NCBI GenBank assembly: GCA_000153145.1
Contig: CH672415.1
Span: 2,180,064 to 2,244,063 of the forward strand
Length of the DNA: 64,000 bases
Direction of reading: 5' to 3'
DNA from: a marine actinobacterium PHSC20C1
GTDB taxonomy: Bacteria > Actinomycetota > Actinomycetes > Actinomycetales > Microbacteriaceae
Under the pieces are notes generated by a model. That model did no database searches and was not told the DNA's origin. It saw nothing but the letters and a program-made list of their open reading frames with translations. Positions 1 through 8,761 of the stretch are shown piece after piece (positions within the stretch are counted from its first letter, which is position 1; every line of letters begins with the position of its first letter). Position numbers and translations under genes: made by a program.

Positions 1-509
1 TTATTGGCCCGGCCGCATCCAAGGACGAATTGGCGACGCTGAAAACTCAGTTGCGCAAAGACCCTCGAGGATGGATCGCTCAGCCGGTCGTGCAGCTTTC
101 GACCATTCCAACTGTTGTTGATGATGGCATGCGCCCGCGCCACGCCGACCTTCGTCCCTTCGCCGTTAACGATGGAAGCGACGTGTGGGTATTGCCGGGC
201 GGCCTCACCCGGGTGGCGCTGCCCGAGGGTCAACTCGTCGTCAACAGTTCGCAGGGTGGCGGCTCGAAAGACACTTGGGTTGTTGGTCGCGAACGTCTCG
301 AAGAGTCGTCGAGCAGTGTGCAGGGCCTCGTTGAGGGCCAGGCGGACACTGAAGCAATCACCGTTATCACTCCCGAGATGTTGCTCGAAGCGAGCGCCCA
401 CGGCGATCACGCTGAAGATCACGACAGCAGTCACTCTCTCACTCATCGACAACGCCAAGAAGAACAGCAACAGCAGAATGCCGACATCGAGGGAGGTCAA
501 TCATGCTGA
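1..509 (+). CDS. Circularly permuted ATP-grasp protein, C-terminal part (5' end outside window)
   Basis: An open frame runs from the window edge to a TGA at 507-509, giving about 168 residues. The segment with [38 protein letters not shown] and [14 protein letters not shown] is the C-terminal end of the circularly permuted ATP-grasp family (DUF404/DUF407 type) that is encoded beside alpha-E and transglutaminase-like proteins. The family is thought to form amide bonds; substrate and product are unknown. The last ~60 residues are acidic, Gln-rich and look disordered. The stop overlaps the next start by 7 bp, so the genes are probably translationally coupled. Confidence 0.85.
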   Translation, partial: IGPAASKDELATLKTQLRKDPRGWIAQPVVQLSTIPTVVDDGMRPRHADLRPFAVNDGSDVWVLPGGLTRVALPEGQLVVNSSQGGGSKDTWVVGRERLEESSSSVQGLVEGQADTEAITVITPEMLLEASAHGDHAEDHDSSHSLTHRQRQEEQQQQNADIEGGQSC

Positions 510-1435
510 GCCGCATCGCAGAATCGCTGTTCTGGATCGGGCGTTACATTGAGCGAGCCGACGGAACCGCCCGCATCCTCGACGTGCACCTCCAGTTGTT
601 GCTCGAAGACCCCTGGATCGAAGAAGACGACGCTTGCCGCGCACTCTTGAGTGTGATGGGAAGCGAAGCGCCACCGGATGCCGTGCTCACGCGCGGTGAC
701 GTGCTCTCGATTCTTGCGGTCGACCGGTCTGAGCCCGCATCAATCGCATACTCGCTTGGTGCCGCTCGCGAAAACGCTCGTCGGGCTCGCGAGATCGTTT
801 CGACTGAGCTGTGGGAGTGCCTCAATACGACAAGAGCCCGCATGCCGCGACGCATCTCAGAAGACAAGGTCAGCGACTTTTTCTCTTGGGTTCGCGAACG
901 CAGCGCCCTAGCGGTCGGCATTATCGAGTCGGCGACGAGCCGCGATGAGGCCTGGCAGTTCTTTACTCTCGGTCGCAGCCTTGAGCGAGCAGACATGACG
1001 GCGCGCCTTCTTGCTACTCGAAGTCTCACTGAAGCGAGTGGCCCATCATGGACAACGATTTTGCGGTCATGTGGCGCTTATGAGCCGTACCTGCGCACCT
1101 ACCGTGGTGTGCCGAGCGCGAGTAACGCTGCAGAGTTTCTGCTGCTTGATCGCCTGTTCCCGCGCAGCATCCTCTTCTCGGTATCTCGGGCAGAAGATTG
1201 CATGCGTGAGCTCGAGCCTCGCCGCATGAATCGGGTGGGTGTTGGCGATGACGCGCAACGGCTGCTGGGTAAAATTCGCAGCGAGCTGGAGTATCGACCA
1301 ATTAACGAAATTCTGGATGATCTGCCCCACCACATGGATCGTGTGCAGGCAGCAACGAGTGCGGCTTCGGAGGCAGTGCGTCAGCGCTACTTCCCCACAA
1401 ATGCCGCTCCCGAGTGGGTCGGAGAGATCTCATGA
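503..1435 (+). CDS. Alpha-E domain protein (DUF403)
   Basis: This 310-residue, probably all-helical cytosolic protein begins [20 protein letters not shown], the signature start of alpha-E/DUF403 proteins. A second internal copy of the G-R-x-x-E-R-A-D-x-T-A-R-L pattern appears near residues 157-170, as expected for the repeated helical domain. The family is nearly always encoded between a permuted ATP-grasp enzyme and a transglutaminase-like protein, exactly as here. Its activity is not established; a role in making or modifying a small peptide is inferred from context. Start: the ATG at 503, preceded by GGGAGG. It overlaps both neighbours by a few bases. Confidence 0.88.
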   Translation: MLSRIAESLFWIGRYIERADGTARILDVHLQLLLEDPWIEEDDACRALLSVMGSEAPPDAVLTRGDVLSILAVDRSEPASIAYSLGAARENARRAREIVSTELWECLNTTRARMPRRISEDKVSDFFSWVRERSALAVGIIESATSRDEAWQFFTLGRSLERADMTARLLATRSLTEASGPSWTTILRSCGAYEPYLRTYRGVPSASNAAEFLLLDRLFPRSILFSVSRAEDCMRELEPRRMNRVGVGDDAQRLLGKIRSELEYRPINEILDDLPHHMDRVQAATSAASEAVRQRYFPTNAAPEWVGEIS

Positions 1436-2280
1436 AGCGCTTAAGGATCGTTCACTCCACGGGTTTCAGTTACGGCGGCGAAGTTACGGCGTCGTATAAC
1501 GAGGCTCGGATGCTGCCCGCCAGCGTTGAGGGTCAACTCGTGTTGTTCTCAAACTTGGAGATTCTGCCCCTGTCTAGTCAGAGCAACTATGTCGACTATT
1601 GGGGTTCGCGAGTTGCCTCGTTTGAGGTGCTCACCGGCCACAAGGAGTTGTCGCTCACCGCGACGAGTCTCGTCGAGGTGCACGAGCGCGAACACGAGTC
1701 TGCTGGCATGGGCTGGGATGAGCTCTCGGCGACAGCTGAGTTGTCTATGGAAGCTGTGGAGAACCTCAGCCAGACGCGTCGCACCGAACCGCCAGCAGAG
1801 GTTATTGCGCTAGCAAAGGACATCGCCTCGAAGTCTGATGATGCGTGCGAGAGCGCACTGCAGATTTCAATGGCCATCGGAAATGCAATCGAATACATGA
1901 GCGGCGTTACGGGAGTAGCAACAACCGCCGCAGAGGCGTGGGCGGGTGGCAAGGGTGTCTGTCAAGACATCGCTCACCTCGCGCTCGGTGCTTTGCGTTC
2001 GGCTGGAATCCCCGCACGGTACGTTTCGGGATATTTGCACCCGAAGCCTGATGCCGCGATTGGCGAAACTGTTGTCGGTGAGTCACACGCGTGGATCGAA
2101 TGGTTCTGCAACGGGCAGTGGCGTGGTTATGACCCGACGAACCTGATCGACATCGGTGACCGACACGTCCTTGTTGGTCGCGGTCGCGACTACAACGATG
2201 TGCCGCCGCTGCGCGGAGTGTATGCCGGACCGTTCGGCTCGAAGCTCTTCGTGAGTGTGGAGATTACGCGCGAGGCCTAG
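1432..2280 (+). CDS. Transglutaminase-like family protein
   Basis: A 282-residue protein with the transglutaminase N-terminal beta region ([16 protein letters not shown]) followed by a transglutaminase core. The likely catalytic triad is visible: Cys177 in GGKGVCQDIAHL, His219 in ESHAWIEW and Asp234 in GYDPTN. The ATG at 1432 overlaps the preceding TGA as ATGA, which is why this start is preferred over an in-frame codon 18 bp upstream. There is no signal peptide, so it acts in the cytosol. Members of this family next to ATP-grasp/alpha-E genes are predicted peptidases or amide-transfer enzymes; the substrate is unknown. It closes the three-gene operon and converges on the MFS gene 11 bp away. 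Confidence 0.87.
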   Translation: MKRLRIVHSTGFSYGGEVTASYNEARMLPASVEGQLVLFSNLEILPLSSQSNYVDYWGSRVASFEVLTGHKELSLTATSLVEVHEREHESAGMGWDELSATAELSMEAVENLSQTRRTEPPAEVIALAKDIASKSDDACESALQISMAIGNAIEYMSGVTGVATTAAEAWAGGKGVCQDIAHLALGALRSAGIPARYVSGYLHPKPDAAIGETVVGESHAWIEWFCNGQWRGYDPTNLIDIGDRHVLVGRGRDYNDVPPLRGVYAGPFGSKLFVSVEITREA

Positions 2281-2291
2281 CTGCACACCGG

Positions 2292-3629
2292 TTAGCTCGT
2301 GCGGCGCGTGGTGCTTTCGACGATTGCGATTTCCTGTGTCGCGAGCTCGCGCTCTTCGTCTGGCGTGGGTTCGAGAGGGAAGCGCAGGCGTAAGCGGAAG
2401 CGGCTTTCGGGCACGCGCCCGACGCGCATCCCGCGACTGTAGACGAGCCAGGTAATTGCGAGTGCCGCCGCGAGTAGTCCCGAAAGTGCTCCGATGCCGA
2501 GGGCCCACCGCGCACCGAGTTCGTTGGCTGCCCAGCCGACGATCGGTGCCCCGATGGGAGTGCCGCCAGCGAAGATCGCAAGATACAACGCCATGACGCG
2601 GCCGCGCATGATCGGGGTTGTCGACGTCTGAACGTACGCGTTAGCCGTTGTCATCATCGTGAGTGACGAGACGCCGACGATCGTGAGCGCTGCCCCAAAG
2701 GTCCAGTAGCTGGGGGCGATGGCTGCGAGGAGGCAGGCTGCGCCAAAGAACGCCGAGCCAATGACGACGACGCCGATTTTGGCATGTTCGCGTCTCGCGG
2801 CCATGAGCGAGCCGACGATTGCACCGACAGCCATCATCGACGAGAGAAGACCGAACTCGGCGGCACCCTTGCCAAATTCGGCGGTCGCCATCGTTGAGAT
2901 GAAGACGGGGAAGTTGAAACCGAAGGTTCCGACAAGAAAGACCATGACCAGCACGATGAGAATGTCTGGTCTGTTGCGAACGTAGCGGAGGCCATCCCTA
3001 ATCTGGCCTTTTGCTCGTCCTAGCTTTGCCACGGGGTAGAGCTGAGAGCGACGGATAAACCACAGCGATGCCAGTACGCCGGCGAATGATGCAGCGTTCA
3101 CAAGAAACACCGGCCCTGAGCCGATCACAGCAACGAGCACACCGGCAACCGCGGGACCAATGAGTCGCGCGCTCTGGAACGACATTGAATTGAGCGCTAC
3201 AGCGTTGGGAAGATCCTTGTCGCTGACGAGCTCTGACACGAACGCTTGGCGTGCAGGCGCATCAATCGCAGTCGCGACACCAAGAAGGAGAGCGAACACG
3301 TAGACGTGCCACAACTGCACATGCCCTGAGATCACGAGGATGCCGAGGCCGAGCGCGAGCACAAACTGGCTGAACTGCGTCCAAAGCAACACAATGCGGC
3401 GGTCAAATCGGTCGGCAATGATTCCGGCAACAGGCATGAGCAGCAGCAGTGGGCCGAATTGGAGGGCCATGGTGAAACCGAGAGCTGCGGCGTCGTGATC
3501 GGTCAGCTCGGTAAGTACGATCCAGTCCTGGGCGGTTCGCTGCATCCACGCGCCGGTGTTGGAGACGATCGCCCCAATCGTCCAGAGGCGGTAGTTGAAG
3601 ATGCGAAGCGAGCGGAACATCGCGCTCAC
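2292..3629 (-). CDS. MFS transporter (MFS_3-like drug exporter type)
   Basis: A 445-residue protein with about 12 hydrophobic helices. Typical MFS features include the loop motif ADRFDRR between helices 2 and 3 and a long cytoplasmic loop near the middle. It resembles MFS_3-type exporters, so proton-driven efflux of a small molecule is likely; the substrate cannot be read. The start is GTG at 3629, overlapping the MarR stop as GTGA, so it is coupled to the MarR regulator upstream and probably controlled by it. The C-terminal tail after the last helix is charged and Arg-rich. Confidence 0.85.
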   Translation of the reverse strand: MSAMFRSLRIFNYRLWTIGAIVSNTGAWMQRTAQDWIVLTELTDHDAAALGFTMALQFGPLLLLMPVAGIIADRFDRRIVLLWTQFSQFVLALGLGILVISGHVQLWHVYVFALLLGVATAIDAPARQAFVSELVSDKDLPNAVALNSMSFQSARLIGPAVAGVLVAVIGSGPVFLVNAASFAGVLASLWFIRRSQLYPVAKLGRAKGQIRDGLRYVRNRPDILIVLVMVFLVGTFGFNFPVFISTMATAEFGKGAAEFGLLSSMMAVGAIVGSLMAARREHAKIGVVVIGSAFFGAACLLAAIAPSYWTFGAALTIVGVSSLTMMTTANAYVQTSTTPIMRGRVMALYLAIFAGGTPIGAPIVGWAANELGARWALGIGALSGLLAAALAITWLVYSRGMRVGRVPESRFRLRLRFPLEPTPDEERELATQEIAIVESTTRRTS

Positions 3630-4042
3630 GAATTGGCCAACTTCAGTAGCACCGGCATCGCAGCGCGGAGCGCGGCTTGCTCGTCTGGCTCAAGGGTGGA
3701 GAGCTCGGCGAGGAACCAGGCGGCACGACGTTCGCGGGTTTTTGCGACAAGGTCGATTCCGGCATCCGTGGCTTCGATGAGAACTTTGCGTCCGTCGTCG
3801 GGGGAGCTGGAGCGAGCGATCAGTCCCTCTTCGTCCAGGCAATTGACGGTGCGGTTCATGGAGGGCGGCGTGACGTGTTCGTGCTCCGCGAGGGCGGCTA
3901 GCGTGCTTGCGCCGTGGTTGGTGAGCACATAGAGCACCGAAAGTTGGCTATCGCTGAGGGTGTCGTCGTGACGTTGCTGTCGGATGCGGCGAGCGATTCG
4001 CATGAGGGCGATTCTGAGTTCGTCGTCTAATCTGTCTGGCAT
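3626..4042 (-). CDS. MarR family transcriptional regulator
   Basis: A 138-residue winged-helix protein. The recognition region LAALAEHEHVTPPSMNRTVNCLDEEGLI and the wing SPDDGRKVLIEATDAG are classic MarR features. It starts only a few bases from a perfect inverted repeat (4054-4072) and is co-transcribed with the MFS exporter, the usual layout of a self-repressing regulator that is released by a ligand of the exporter. The ligand is unknown. Confidence 0.9.
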   Translation of the reverse strand: MPDRLDDELRIALMRIARRIRQQRHDDTLSDSQLSVLYVLTNHGASTLAALAEHEHVTPPSMNRTVNCLDEEGLIARSSSPDDGRKVLIEATDAGIDLVAKTRERRAAWFLAELSTLEPDEQAALRAAMPVLLKLANS

Positions 4043-4046
4043 TTTC

Positions 4047-4077
4047 GTTAGTCTAGCAAATTAGTCTTGCTAACTAA
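4047..4077. promoter_or_regulatory. Probable MarR operator
   Basis: TAGCAA (4054-4059) and TTGCTA (4067-4072) form an exact inverted repeat with a 7-base spacer. The symmetry continues outwards as TTAGT/ACTAA. It lies just upstream of the marR start (4042) and in the divergent gap before the hydrolase gene at 4138. The size and AT-rich palindromic form fit a MarR dimer site; binding is inferred. Confidence 0.65.
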
Positions 4078-4137
4078 ATTCCTGATTCAGCGCCCCGAGG
4101 CCCCGCCGCCGTACTATGGAGCAAGCGAGGAGGCCCA

Positions 4138-5016
4138 ATGCCCAAGTTCACGGTGCCACGAACTGACCACTCCTATACGGACGCGCACGGGGTGACGATC
4201 CACTACTACGTGTGGCAATCGCCCGACGCTCATGCTGTGCTGCAGCTCACTCACGGACTCGGCGATCACGCCCGACGCTACGAACACGTCGCGCAGGCGC
4301 TCGTTGCCGCCGGCTACACGGTCTATGCAGACGACCACCGCGGCCACGGTGCGACAGGCCTCGACCAAAACGCGGGCGACGTGACCAAGCTCGGCAAACT
4401 TGGCGTTGGCGGACTGCGTGCCGCAACCGAAAACATCCGAGAGCTGACCGCGATCATTCGGGCAGAAAACCCCGAGCTGCCGATTGCCCTACTCGGTCAT
4501 TCGTGGGGCTCGCTCATGGTGCAAGACGTGCTCAACAACCACGCTGACGAGTACGACGTTGCGATCCTCACGGGAACCGCACACCGCACTTTCGCCCACA
4601 TGAACAGTGGCAACCTCAACGCCAAACACAAAGACCTCGGCACAACCGGCTACGAATGGTTGAGTCGTGATCCGCAAGTCGCCGAAGACTTCGTCAATGA
4701 TCCGCTGACGTTTTACGCGGATGCCCTCAAGCTCTTCGGGCCCATCGACGGCGTGCGACTACTCGGTCGTCCGAGCAAAAACATCAAGCGCGACATCCCG
4801 CTACTCATCATGATTGGTGAAGAGGACTCTCTCGGCGGCGAAACGAGCATCGAATGGCTCGCTGCTGACTACGCAACGCGCTCCAAACTCACCGACATGG
4901 AGGCAATCGTCTACCCGGGCGCACGTCACGAGATCTTCAATGAGACCAACAAAGACGAAGTGATCACCGACTTGATCGGCTGGCTAGACGTACGACTCAA
5001 GGCTTCACGCGCCTAA
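4138..5016 (+). CDS. Alpha/beta hydrolase (monoacylglycerol lipase / S33 type)
   Basis: A 292-residue soluble alpha/beta hydrolase of the serine aminopeptidase S33/monoacylglycerol lipase type. Visible features are the oxyanion region LTHGLGDHARRYEH, nucleophile Ser122 in the elbow LLGHSWGS, acid Asp230 in GEEDSLGG and His264 in GARHEIFNE. It probably hydrolyses an ester such as a monoacylglycerol, but these folds are promiscuous. Transcribed away from marR; the MarR operator lies in the shared promoter region, so co-regulation is possible. A GAGG motif precedes the ATG. Confidence 0.85.
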   Translation: MPKFTVPRTDHSYTDAHGVTIHYYVWQSPDAHAVLQLTHGLGDHARRYEHVAQALVAAGYTVYADDHRGHGATGLDQNAGDVTKLGKLGVGGLRAATENIRELTAIIRAENPELPIALLGHSWGSLMVQDVLNNHADEYDVAILTGTAHRTFAHMNSGNLNAKHKDLGTTGYEWLSRDPQVAEDFVNDPLTFYADALKLFGPIDGVRLLGRPSKNIKRDIPLLIMIGEEDSLGGETSIEWLAADYATRSKLTDMEAIVYPGARHEIFNETNKDEVITDLIGWLDVRLKASRA

Positions 5017-5034
5017 GTCGCAGCGGTCACAATA

Positions 5035-5496
5035 ATGACGTCAATTTTTACCGAAATTCTGAACGGTCGCTCGCCGGGGCGCTTCATTTGGGCGGATGAT
5101 CGCCTCTTCGCTATTCTCACGATCGAGCCCCGCAAGCCAGGTCATGTACTCGTGATTCCCCGGGTCGAGATTGATCGCTGGAGCGAACTTGATGAAGAAC
5201 TTGCGATGCACATTTTTCGCGTCGGCCGTCTGATCGGGTTGGCACAACGCGAGGAATGGAACGCCGACCGGGTCGGCCTGATGTTCGAGGGCTACCGTGT
5301 TCCGCACGCGCATCTGCACGTATGGCCATCATGGAATGTATTTGAGTACAGCCACACAGGCATCGTTCGCAACCCCGGAACTGAAGCTCTCGATGAGGCT
5401 TTTATGCGCCTACGCAATCGAATGATCGATCACGGTCATGGCGAGTTTGTTCCTCCGCTCGACTGGTCAATACCGCAGGCGGATACTGCACATTAG
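5035..5496 (+). CDS. HIT family protein
   Basis: A 153-residue histidine-triad protein. The active-site motif is intact: His91, His93 and His95 in VPHAHLHVWPSW, where the last His is the usual nucleophile for nucleoside phosphoramidate or dinucleotide hydrolysis. The N-terminal half has the typical FLAILTIEPRKPGHVLVIPR-like strand region preceding it. The physiological substrate is unknown. It follows the hydrolase by 18 bp and precedes the lipoate ligase by 33 bp, so all three may share a transcript. Confidence 0.88.
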   Translation: MTSIFTEILNGRSPGRFIWADDRLFAILTIEPRKPGHVLVIPRVEIDRWSELDEELAMHIFRVGRLIGLAQREEWNADRVGLMFEGYRVPHAHLHVWPSWNVFEYSHTGIVRNPGTEALDEAFMRLRNRMIDHGHGEFVPPLDWSIPQADTAH

Positions 5497-5529
5497 GCTG
5501 GATTCAGCACAACTAGACAGGGGCAAGTG

Positions 5530-6579
5530 ATGCACGGCGAATTCAAGGTACCCGGCGGAAAACTCGTAGTAGTGGATCTCGACGTTGTCGACGACGCCAT
5601 CACCAACTTCCGGCTTGCGGGTGACTTCTTTCTCGAGCCGGATGACGCACTCGAAGACATCAACGGCGCCATCAATGGGCTTCCCGCTAACTCCGACGCG
5701 AAAACATTCACGACGGCGATTCATCGGGCGCTGCCCGAGGGTGCAGTCATGCTCGGCTTCTCCGCAGAATCCGTAGCAACGGCCATCCGTCGTGCCTTGC
5801 AGCGTGCCACAAGTTGGAAAGACTACGAGTGGCAGATTGTTACCGGTCCGCCCCTGGAGCCACGGGTCCAGATGGCAATGGATCAGGTGCTTGCCGAAGA
5901 GGTGGCTTCTGGTCGCCGCAAGCCGACTTTGCGCATCTGGGAATGGGATAAACCAGCCGTCGTCATTGGCAGCTTCCAATCGGTCACCAATGAGGTTGAC
6001 CTCGACAACGCCAAGAAGTTTGGATTCGAAGTTGTGCGTCGAATCTCCGGCGGCGGTGCCATGTTTATGGAAGCCGGCACCGTCATCACTTACTCGATCT
6101 ACGCCCCCGTTGAGCTCGTGCACGGCATGACCTTTGCAGACTCCTACGCGTTTCTGGATGAATGGGTCATCATCGCCCTCAAGTCGCTCGGAATTGAGGC
6201 GAGCTACCAGCCCCTCAACGACATCGCGAGCCCCACAGGCAAGATTGGTGGAGCCGCGCAAAAGCGACTCGGCGCTGGTTCGGTGCTGCACCACGTGACC
6301 ATGAGCTATGACATCGACGGCGAAAAGATGGTGCAGGTGCTGCGCATCGGTCGCGAAAAAATGAGTGACAAGGGAACCAAATCTGCGGAGAAGCGAGTTG
6401 ACCCGCTGCGCAGCCAAACAGGAATGGAACGGGCCGACATTGTCGACCACATGGTTGGCACCTTCCGCACTCTTCATGGCCTCACCGAGAGCGAGATTAC
6501 GAGCGAAGAGCTTGCTCGCGCTGAACAACTTGTGGTTGAGAAGTTCGGCACCGAAGAGTGGTTGCAGCGCGTTCCGTGA
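5530..6579 (+). CDS. Lipoate-protein ligase family protein with accessory domain at the N-terminus
   Basis: A 349-residue protein with two domains. Residues ~1-95 resemble the small accessory domain that normally sits at the C-terminus of LplA (or is the separate LplB). Residues ~110-320 are the BPL/LplA/LipB catalytic fold, with RRISGGGAMF near residue 170 and NDIASPTGKIGGAAQKR with the lipoyl-AMP-binding Lys238. It should activate lipoate or octanoate and transfer it to lipoyl domains in the cytosol. The domain order is the reverse of canonical LplA. The ATG at 5530 is preferred to the GTG one codon earlier. Confidence 0.83.
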   Translation: MHGEFKVPGGKLVVVDLDVVDDAITNFRLAGDFFLEPDDALEDINGAINGLPANSDAKTFTTAIHRALPEGAVMLGFSAESVATAIRRALQRATSWKDYEWQIVTGPPLEPRVQMAMDQVLAEEVASGRRKPTLRIWEWDKPAVVIGSFQSVTNEVDLDNAKKFGFEVVRRISGGGAMFMEAGTVITYSIYAPVELVHGMTFADSYAFLDEWVIIALKSLGIEASYQPLNDIASPTGKIGGAAQKRLGAGSVLHHVTMSYDIDGEKMVQVLRIGREKMSDKGTKSAEKRVDPLRSQTGMERADIVDHMVGTFRTLHGLTESEITSEELARAEQLVVEKFGTEEWLQRVP

Positions 6580-7616
6580 CCCACTCCCTTCGTGCACTGA
6601 CCCTCACACTGACCCTTGCCGCGCTCCTCGTTGGCGGCATCGTGGCGTCGGCCGTGCTCGGACAATTGCCCGTAAGCCCGGCCGAAGTCGGCGGTTCGCT
6701 ACTGCGCGCCATCGGCATCGGCAATGACTGGGCTCCCAGCGAATCCATTGTGGAATCCACGCTGTGGGTTGTGCGGTTTCCCCGCATAGCGATGGCCCTG
6801 GTGGTTGGTGCCGCACTCGCGGTTGCTGGCGCTGTGATGCAGGCCATTTTTGGAAATCCGCTGGCTGAACCCGGTGTCGTCGGAGTGTCATCCGGTGCTG
6901 CCCTCGGTGCCGCGATCGCAATTGTGATCGGTGTTGCCGCGCTCGGCGATAGCGCGATAGCTCTCCTCGCCTTCGTTGGTGGCTTGCTCGCGACACTGCT
7001 TGTCTACTTTGTTTCGCGCGCCAACGGCCGAACCGAGGTCGTTACCCTGCTGCTCACCGGCATTGCCGTCAATGCTTTCGCTGGTGCCGGTCTTGCGTTC
7101 CTCTTGTTCGTTGCAGAGTCGGGCAGCCGGGAACAAATTGTGTTTTGGCAACTCGGTTCGCTCAATGGATCGCGCTGGGGCGAAGTGCTCATAGTGGCGC
7201 TCGTTACGGCGGTCGGTCTGGCTGCTGCACTTGTGCTCGCTCGCCCATTCGACCTGCTCGCGCTGGGGGAGCGCAATGCTCGCCACCTCGGCGTGAATGT
7301 TGAACGACTGCGTATCGTCTCGATCGTCATTGTTGCCCTACTCACGGGTGTCGCGGTCGCGTTCTGCGGCATTATTGCGTTCGTCGGTCTCGTGGTCCCG
7401 CACGCCATGCGGATGGTGATCGGCCCGGCCCACCGTCAACTCATCGTCGCGAGTGCAGTTGGTGGAGGGGTGCTGCTCGTGCTCTCTGACCTCCTCGCCC
7501 GCTCTGTGGTTGCCGGCGGTGACCTGCCGATCGGTCTTCTCACCTCGCTCGTTGGCGGCCCGTTCTTCTTCTACCTCCTCTTCCGTCAACGCAAGCGCAG
7601 TGGAGGTTGGGCATGA
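6576..7616 (+). CDS. FecCD-family iron(III)-siderophore/heme ABC permease
   Basis: About 346 residues with roughly 9-10 transmembrane helices and the FecCD signatures RFPRIAMALVVGAALAVAGA, NPLAEPGVVGVSSGAALGAA and a CGIIAFVGLVVPH region. It should form the membrane channel of an importer for a ferric chelate, heme or cobalamin. GTG at 6576 overlaps the lipoate ligase stop as GTGA; an in-frame GTG at 6558 is an alternative. The ATPase follows with a 4-bp overlap. No periplasmic binding-protein gene lies next to the pair. Confidence 0.87.
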   Translation: MTHSLRALTLTLTLAALLVGGIVASAVLGQLPVSPAEVGGSLLRAIGIGNDWAPSESIVESTLWVVRFPRIAMALVVGAALAVAGAVMQAIFGNPLAEPGVVGVSSGAALGAAIAIVIGVAALGDSAIALLAFVGGLLATLLVYFVSRANGRTEVVTLLLTGIAVNAFAGAGLAFLLFVAESGSREQIVFWQLGSLNGSRWGEVLIVALVTAVGLAAALVLARPFDLLALGERNARHLGVNVERLRIVSIVIVALLTGVAVAFCGIIAFVGLVVPHAMRMVIGPAHRQLIVASAVGGGVLLVLSDLLARSVVAGGDLPIGLLTSLVGGPFFFYLLFRQRKRSGGWA

Positions 7617-8368
7617 TCAGTGCACGCAATGTCGGCGTCCGCCTCGACTCACGATCCATTCTTGACGACGTGAGTCTCGATGTTCTGCGTGGCGAAGTTC
7701 TCACACTTGTCGGCCCCAACGGCGCCGGAAAGTCAACGCTCTTGGCAGTGCTGAGCGGCGACCGCAAGCCCGATAGCGGAACGGTTACCGTAGATGGCCG
7801 GGATATCGGCGGCATCCGGCATGCAGAACTCGCCCGATTACGCGCTGTACTCACGCAAGAAAACAGCGTCAGTTTTCCGTTTCGAGTCTCCGAGGTTGTG
7901 GCGATGGGCCGCAGCCCGTGGGCGCGCTCCATCGAGAGCCGTGACGACGTAGCAGTAGTGAACCAAGCACTTGAGGCGACGGATGTTGCCCATCTGGGAG
8001 AGCGCCGCTACACCACACTGTCCGGCGGCGAAAAGGCGCGAGTCTCGCTCGCGCGGGTGCTTGCTCAGCACACCCCAGTCGTCTTCCTTGACGAGCCAAC
8101 GGCGGCTCTCGACCTGCGCCATCAAGAAGAAGTGATGCGGGCTGCGAAGATCATGGCCGGCGAGGGCCGAGCCGTCGTGGTTGTCCTGCACGATCTGAGC
8201 CTTGCCGGTGCCTATTCCGATCGGCTCGCGCTCGTCGCTCACGGCAGGCTGGAAGCAATCGGCACACCATCAGAGGTACTGACCGCGGAGAGAGTAGAAC
8301 GCGTCTATGGGCTTCCGGTTGACCTGCACGACGTCGGCGGGCATCCGGTTGTCGTCCCTCGCCGCTGA
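7613..8368 (+). CDS. Heme/iron ABC transporter ATP-binding protein (HmuV-like)
   Basis: A 251-residue ABC ATPase with Walker A GPNGAGKST (~34-42), signature LSGGEKARVSLAR (~137-149), Walker B VVFLDEPTAALD and switch His in VVVLHDLSLAGAYSDR. The sequence and the FecCD partner match HmuV/FecE-type ATPases for iron complexes or heme. The start is ATG at 7613, overlapping the permease stop as ATGA. It energises import by the preceding permease; the binding protein must be encoded elsewhere. Confidence 0.88.
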   Translation: MISARNVGVRLDSRSILDDVSLDVLRGEVLTLVGPNGAGKSTLLAVLSGDRKPDSGTVTVDGRDIGGIRHAELARLRAVLTQENSVSFPFRVSEVVAMGRSPWARSIESRDDVAVVNQALEATDVAHLGERRYTTLSGGEKARVSLARVLAQHTPVVFLDEPTAALDLRHQEEVMRAAKIMAGEGRAVVVVLHDLSLAGAYSDRLALVAHGRLEAIGTPSEVLTAERVERVYGLPVDLHDVGGHPVVVPRR

Positions 8369-8400
8369 GGAAGTCTTCCTGTTAGCGCAGCAACTGCGGG

Positions 8401-8685
8401 CTATCGCGTAAGAAGGTCGCGGTATTCGGGGTTCTCCCCGATGAAGCGGCTAATGAATTCGCACTTGGCGACGACGCGAGTTTCGCTTTCGGCTCGTACA
8501 AGATTGAGGGCACCGCGGGCGAGTTCACCAGCGAGCCCCTGACCACGAAACGTTGGATCGATTTCGGTGTGCACAAACACGATCTGATCGTCGCGGAGTT
8601 GGTAGTCAGAAATGCCAGCTTGAACACCATCAACGAGCAATTCATAGCGGTGCATTGCAGGGTCGTGGATTACTTCGCTGGCCAT
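8401..8685 (-). CDS. Small GNAT-like N-acetyltransferase (YjdJ/NATD1 type)
   Basis: A 94-residue single-domain protein. DQIVFVHTEIDPTFRGQGLA followed by GELARGALNLVRAES is the acetyl-CoA-binding core (beta4, then Q/RxxGxG/A) of the short Gcn5-related family found in YjdJ and NATD1. Substrate unknown. It converges on the ATPase gene; a short imperfect hairpin (TAGC-GCAG/CTGC-GGGCTA) spans 8383-8403. Confidence 0.82.
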   Translation of the reverse strand: MASEVIHDPAMHRYELLVDGVQAGISDYQLRDDQIVFVHTEIDPTFRGQGLAGELARGALNLVRAESETRVVAKCEFISRFIGENPEYRDLLTR

Positions 8686-8761
8686 ACGCCAAGCCTACTC
8701 GCGGGGCTGCGGCTGAGCATCTGAAGGTGGGCGCGCCGCCGCATGCGAATAGTATCGATAG

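Noticed and set aside
5467..6597. 376-codon minus-strand frame opposite the lipoate ligase
   Set aside because: It is a shadow of a well-supported plus-strand gene with clear motifs.
8383..8403. Hairpin between the HmuV-like and acetyltransferase genes as a terminator
   Set aside because: Short imperfect stem with no T-run and overlapping the acetyltransferase stop codon; too weak to list.
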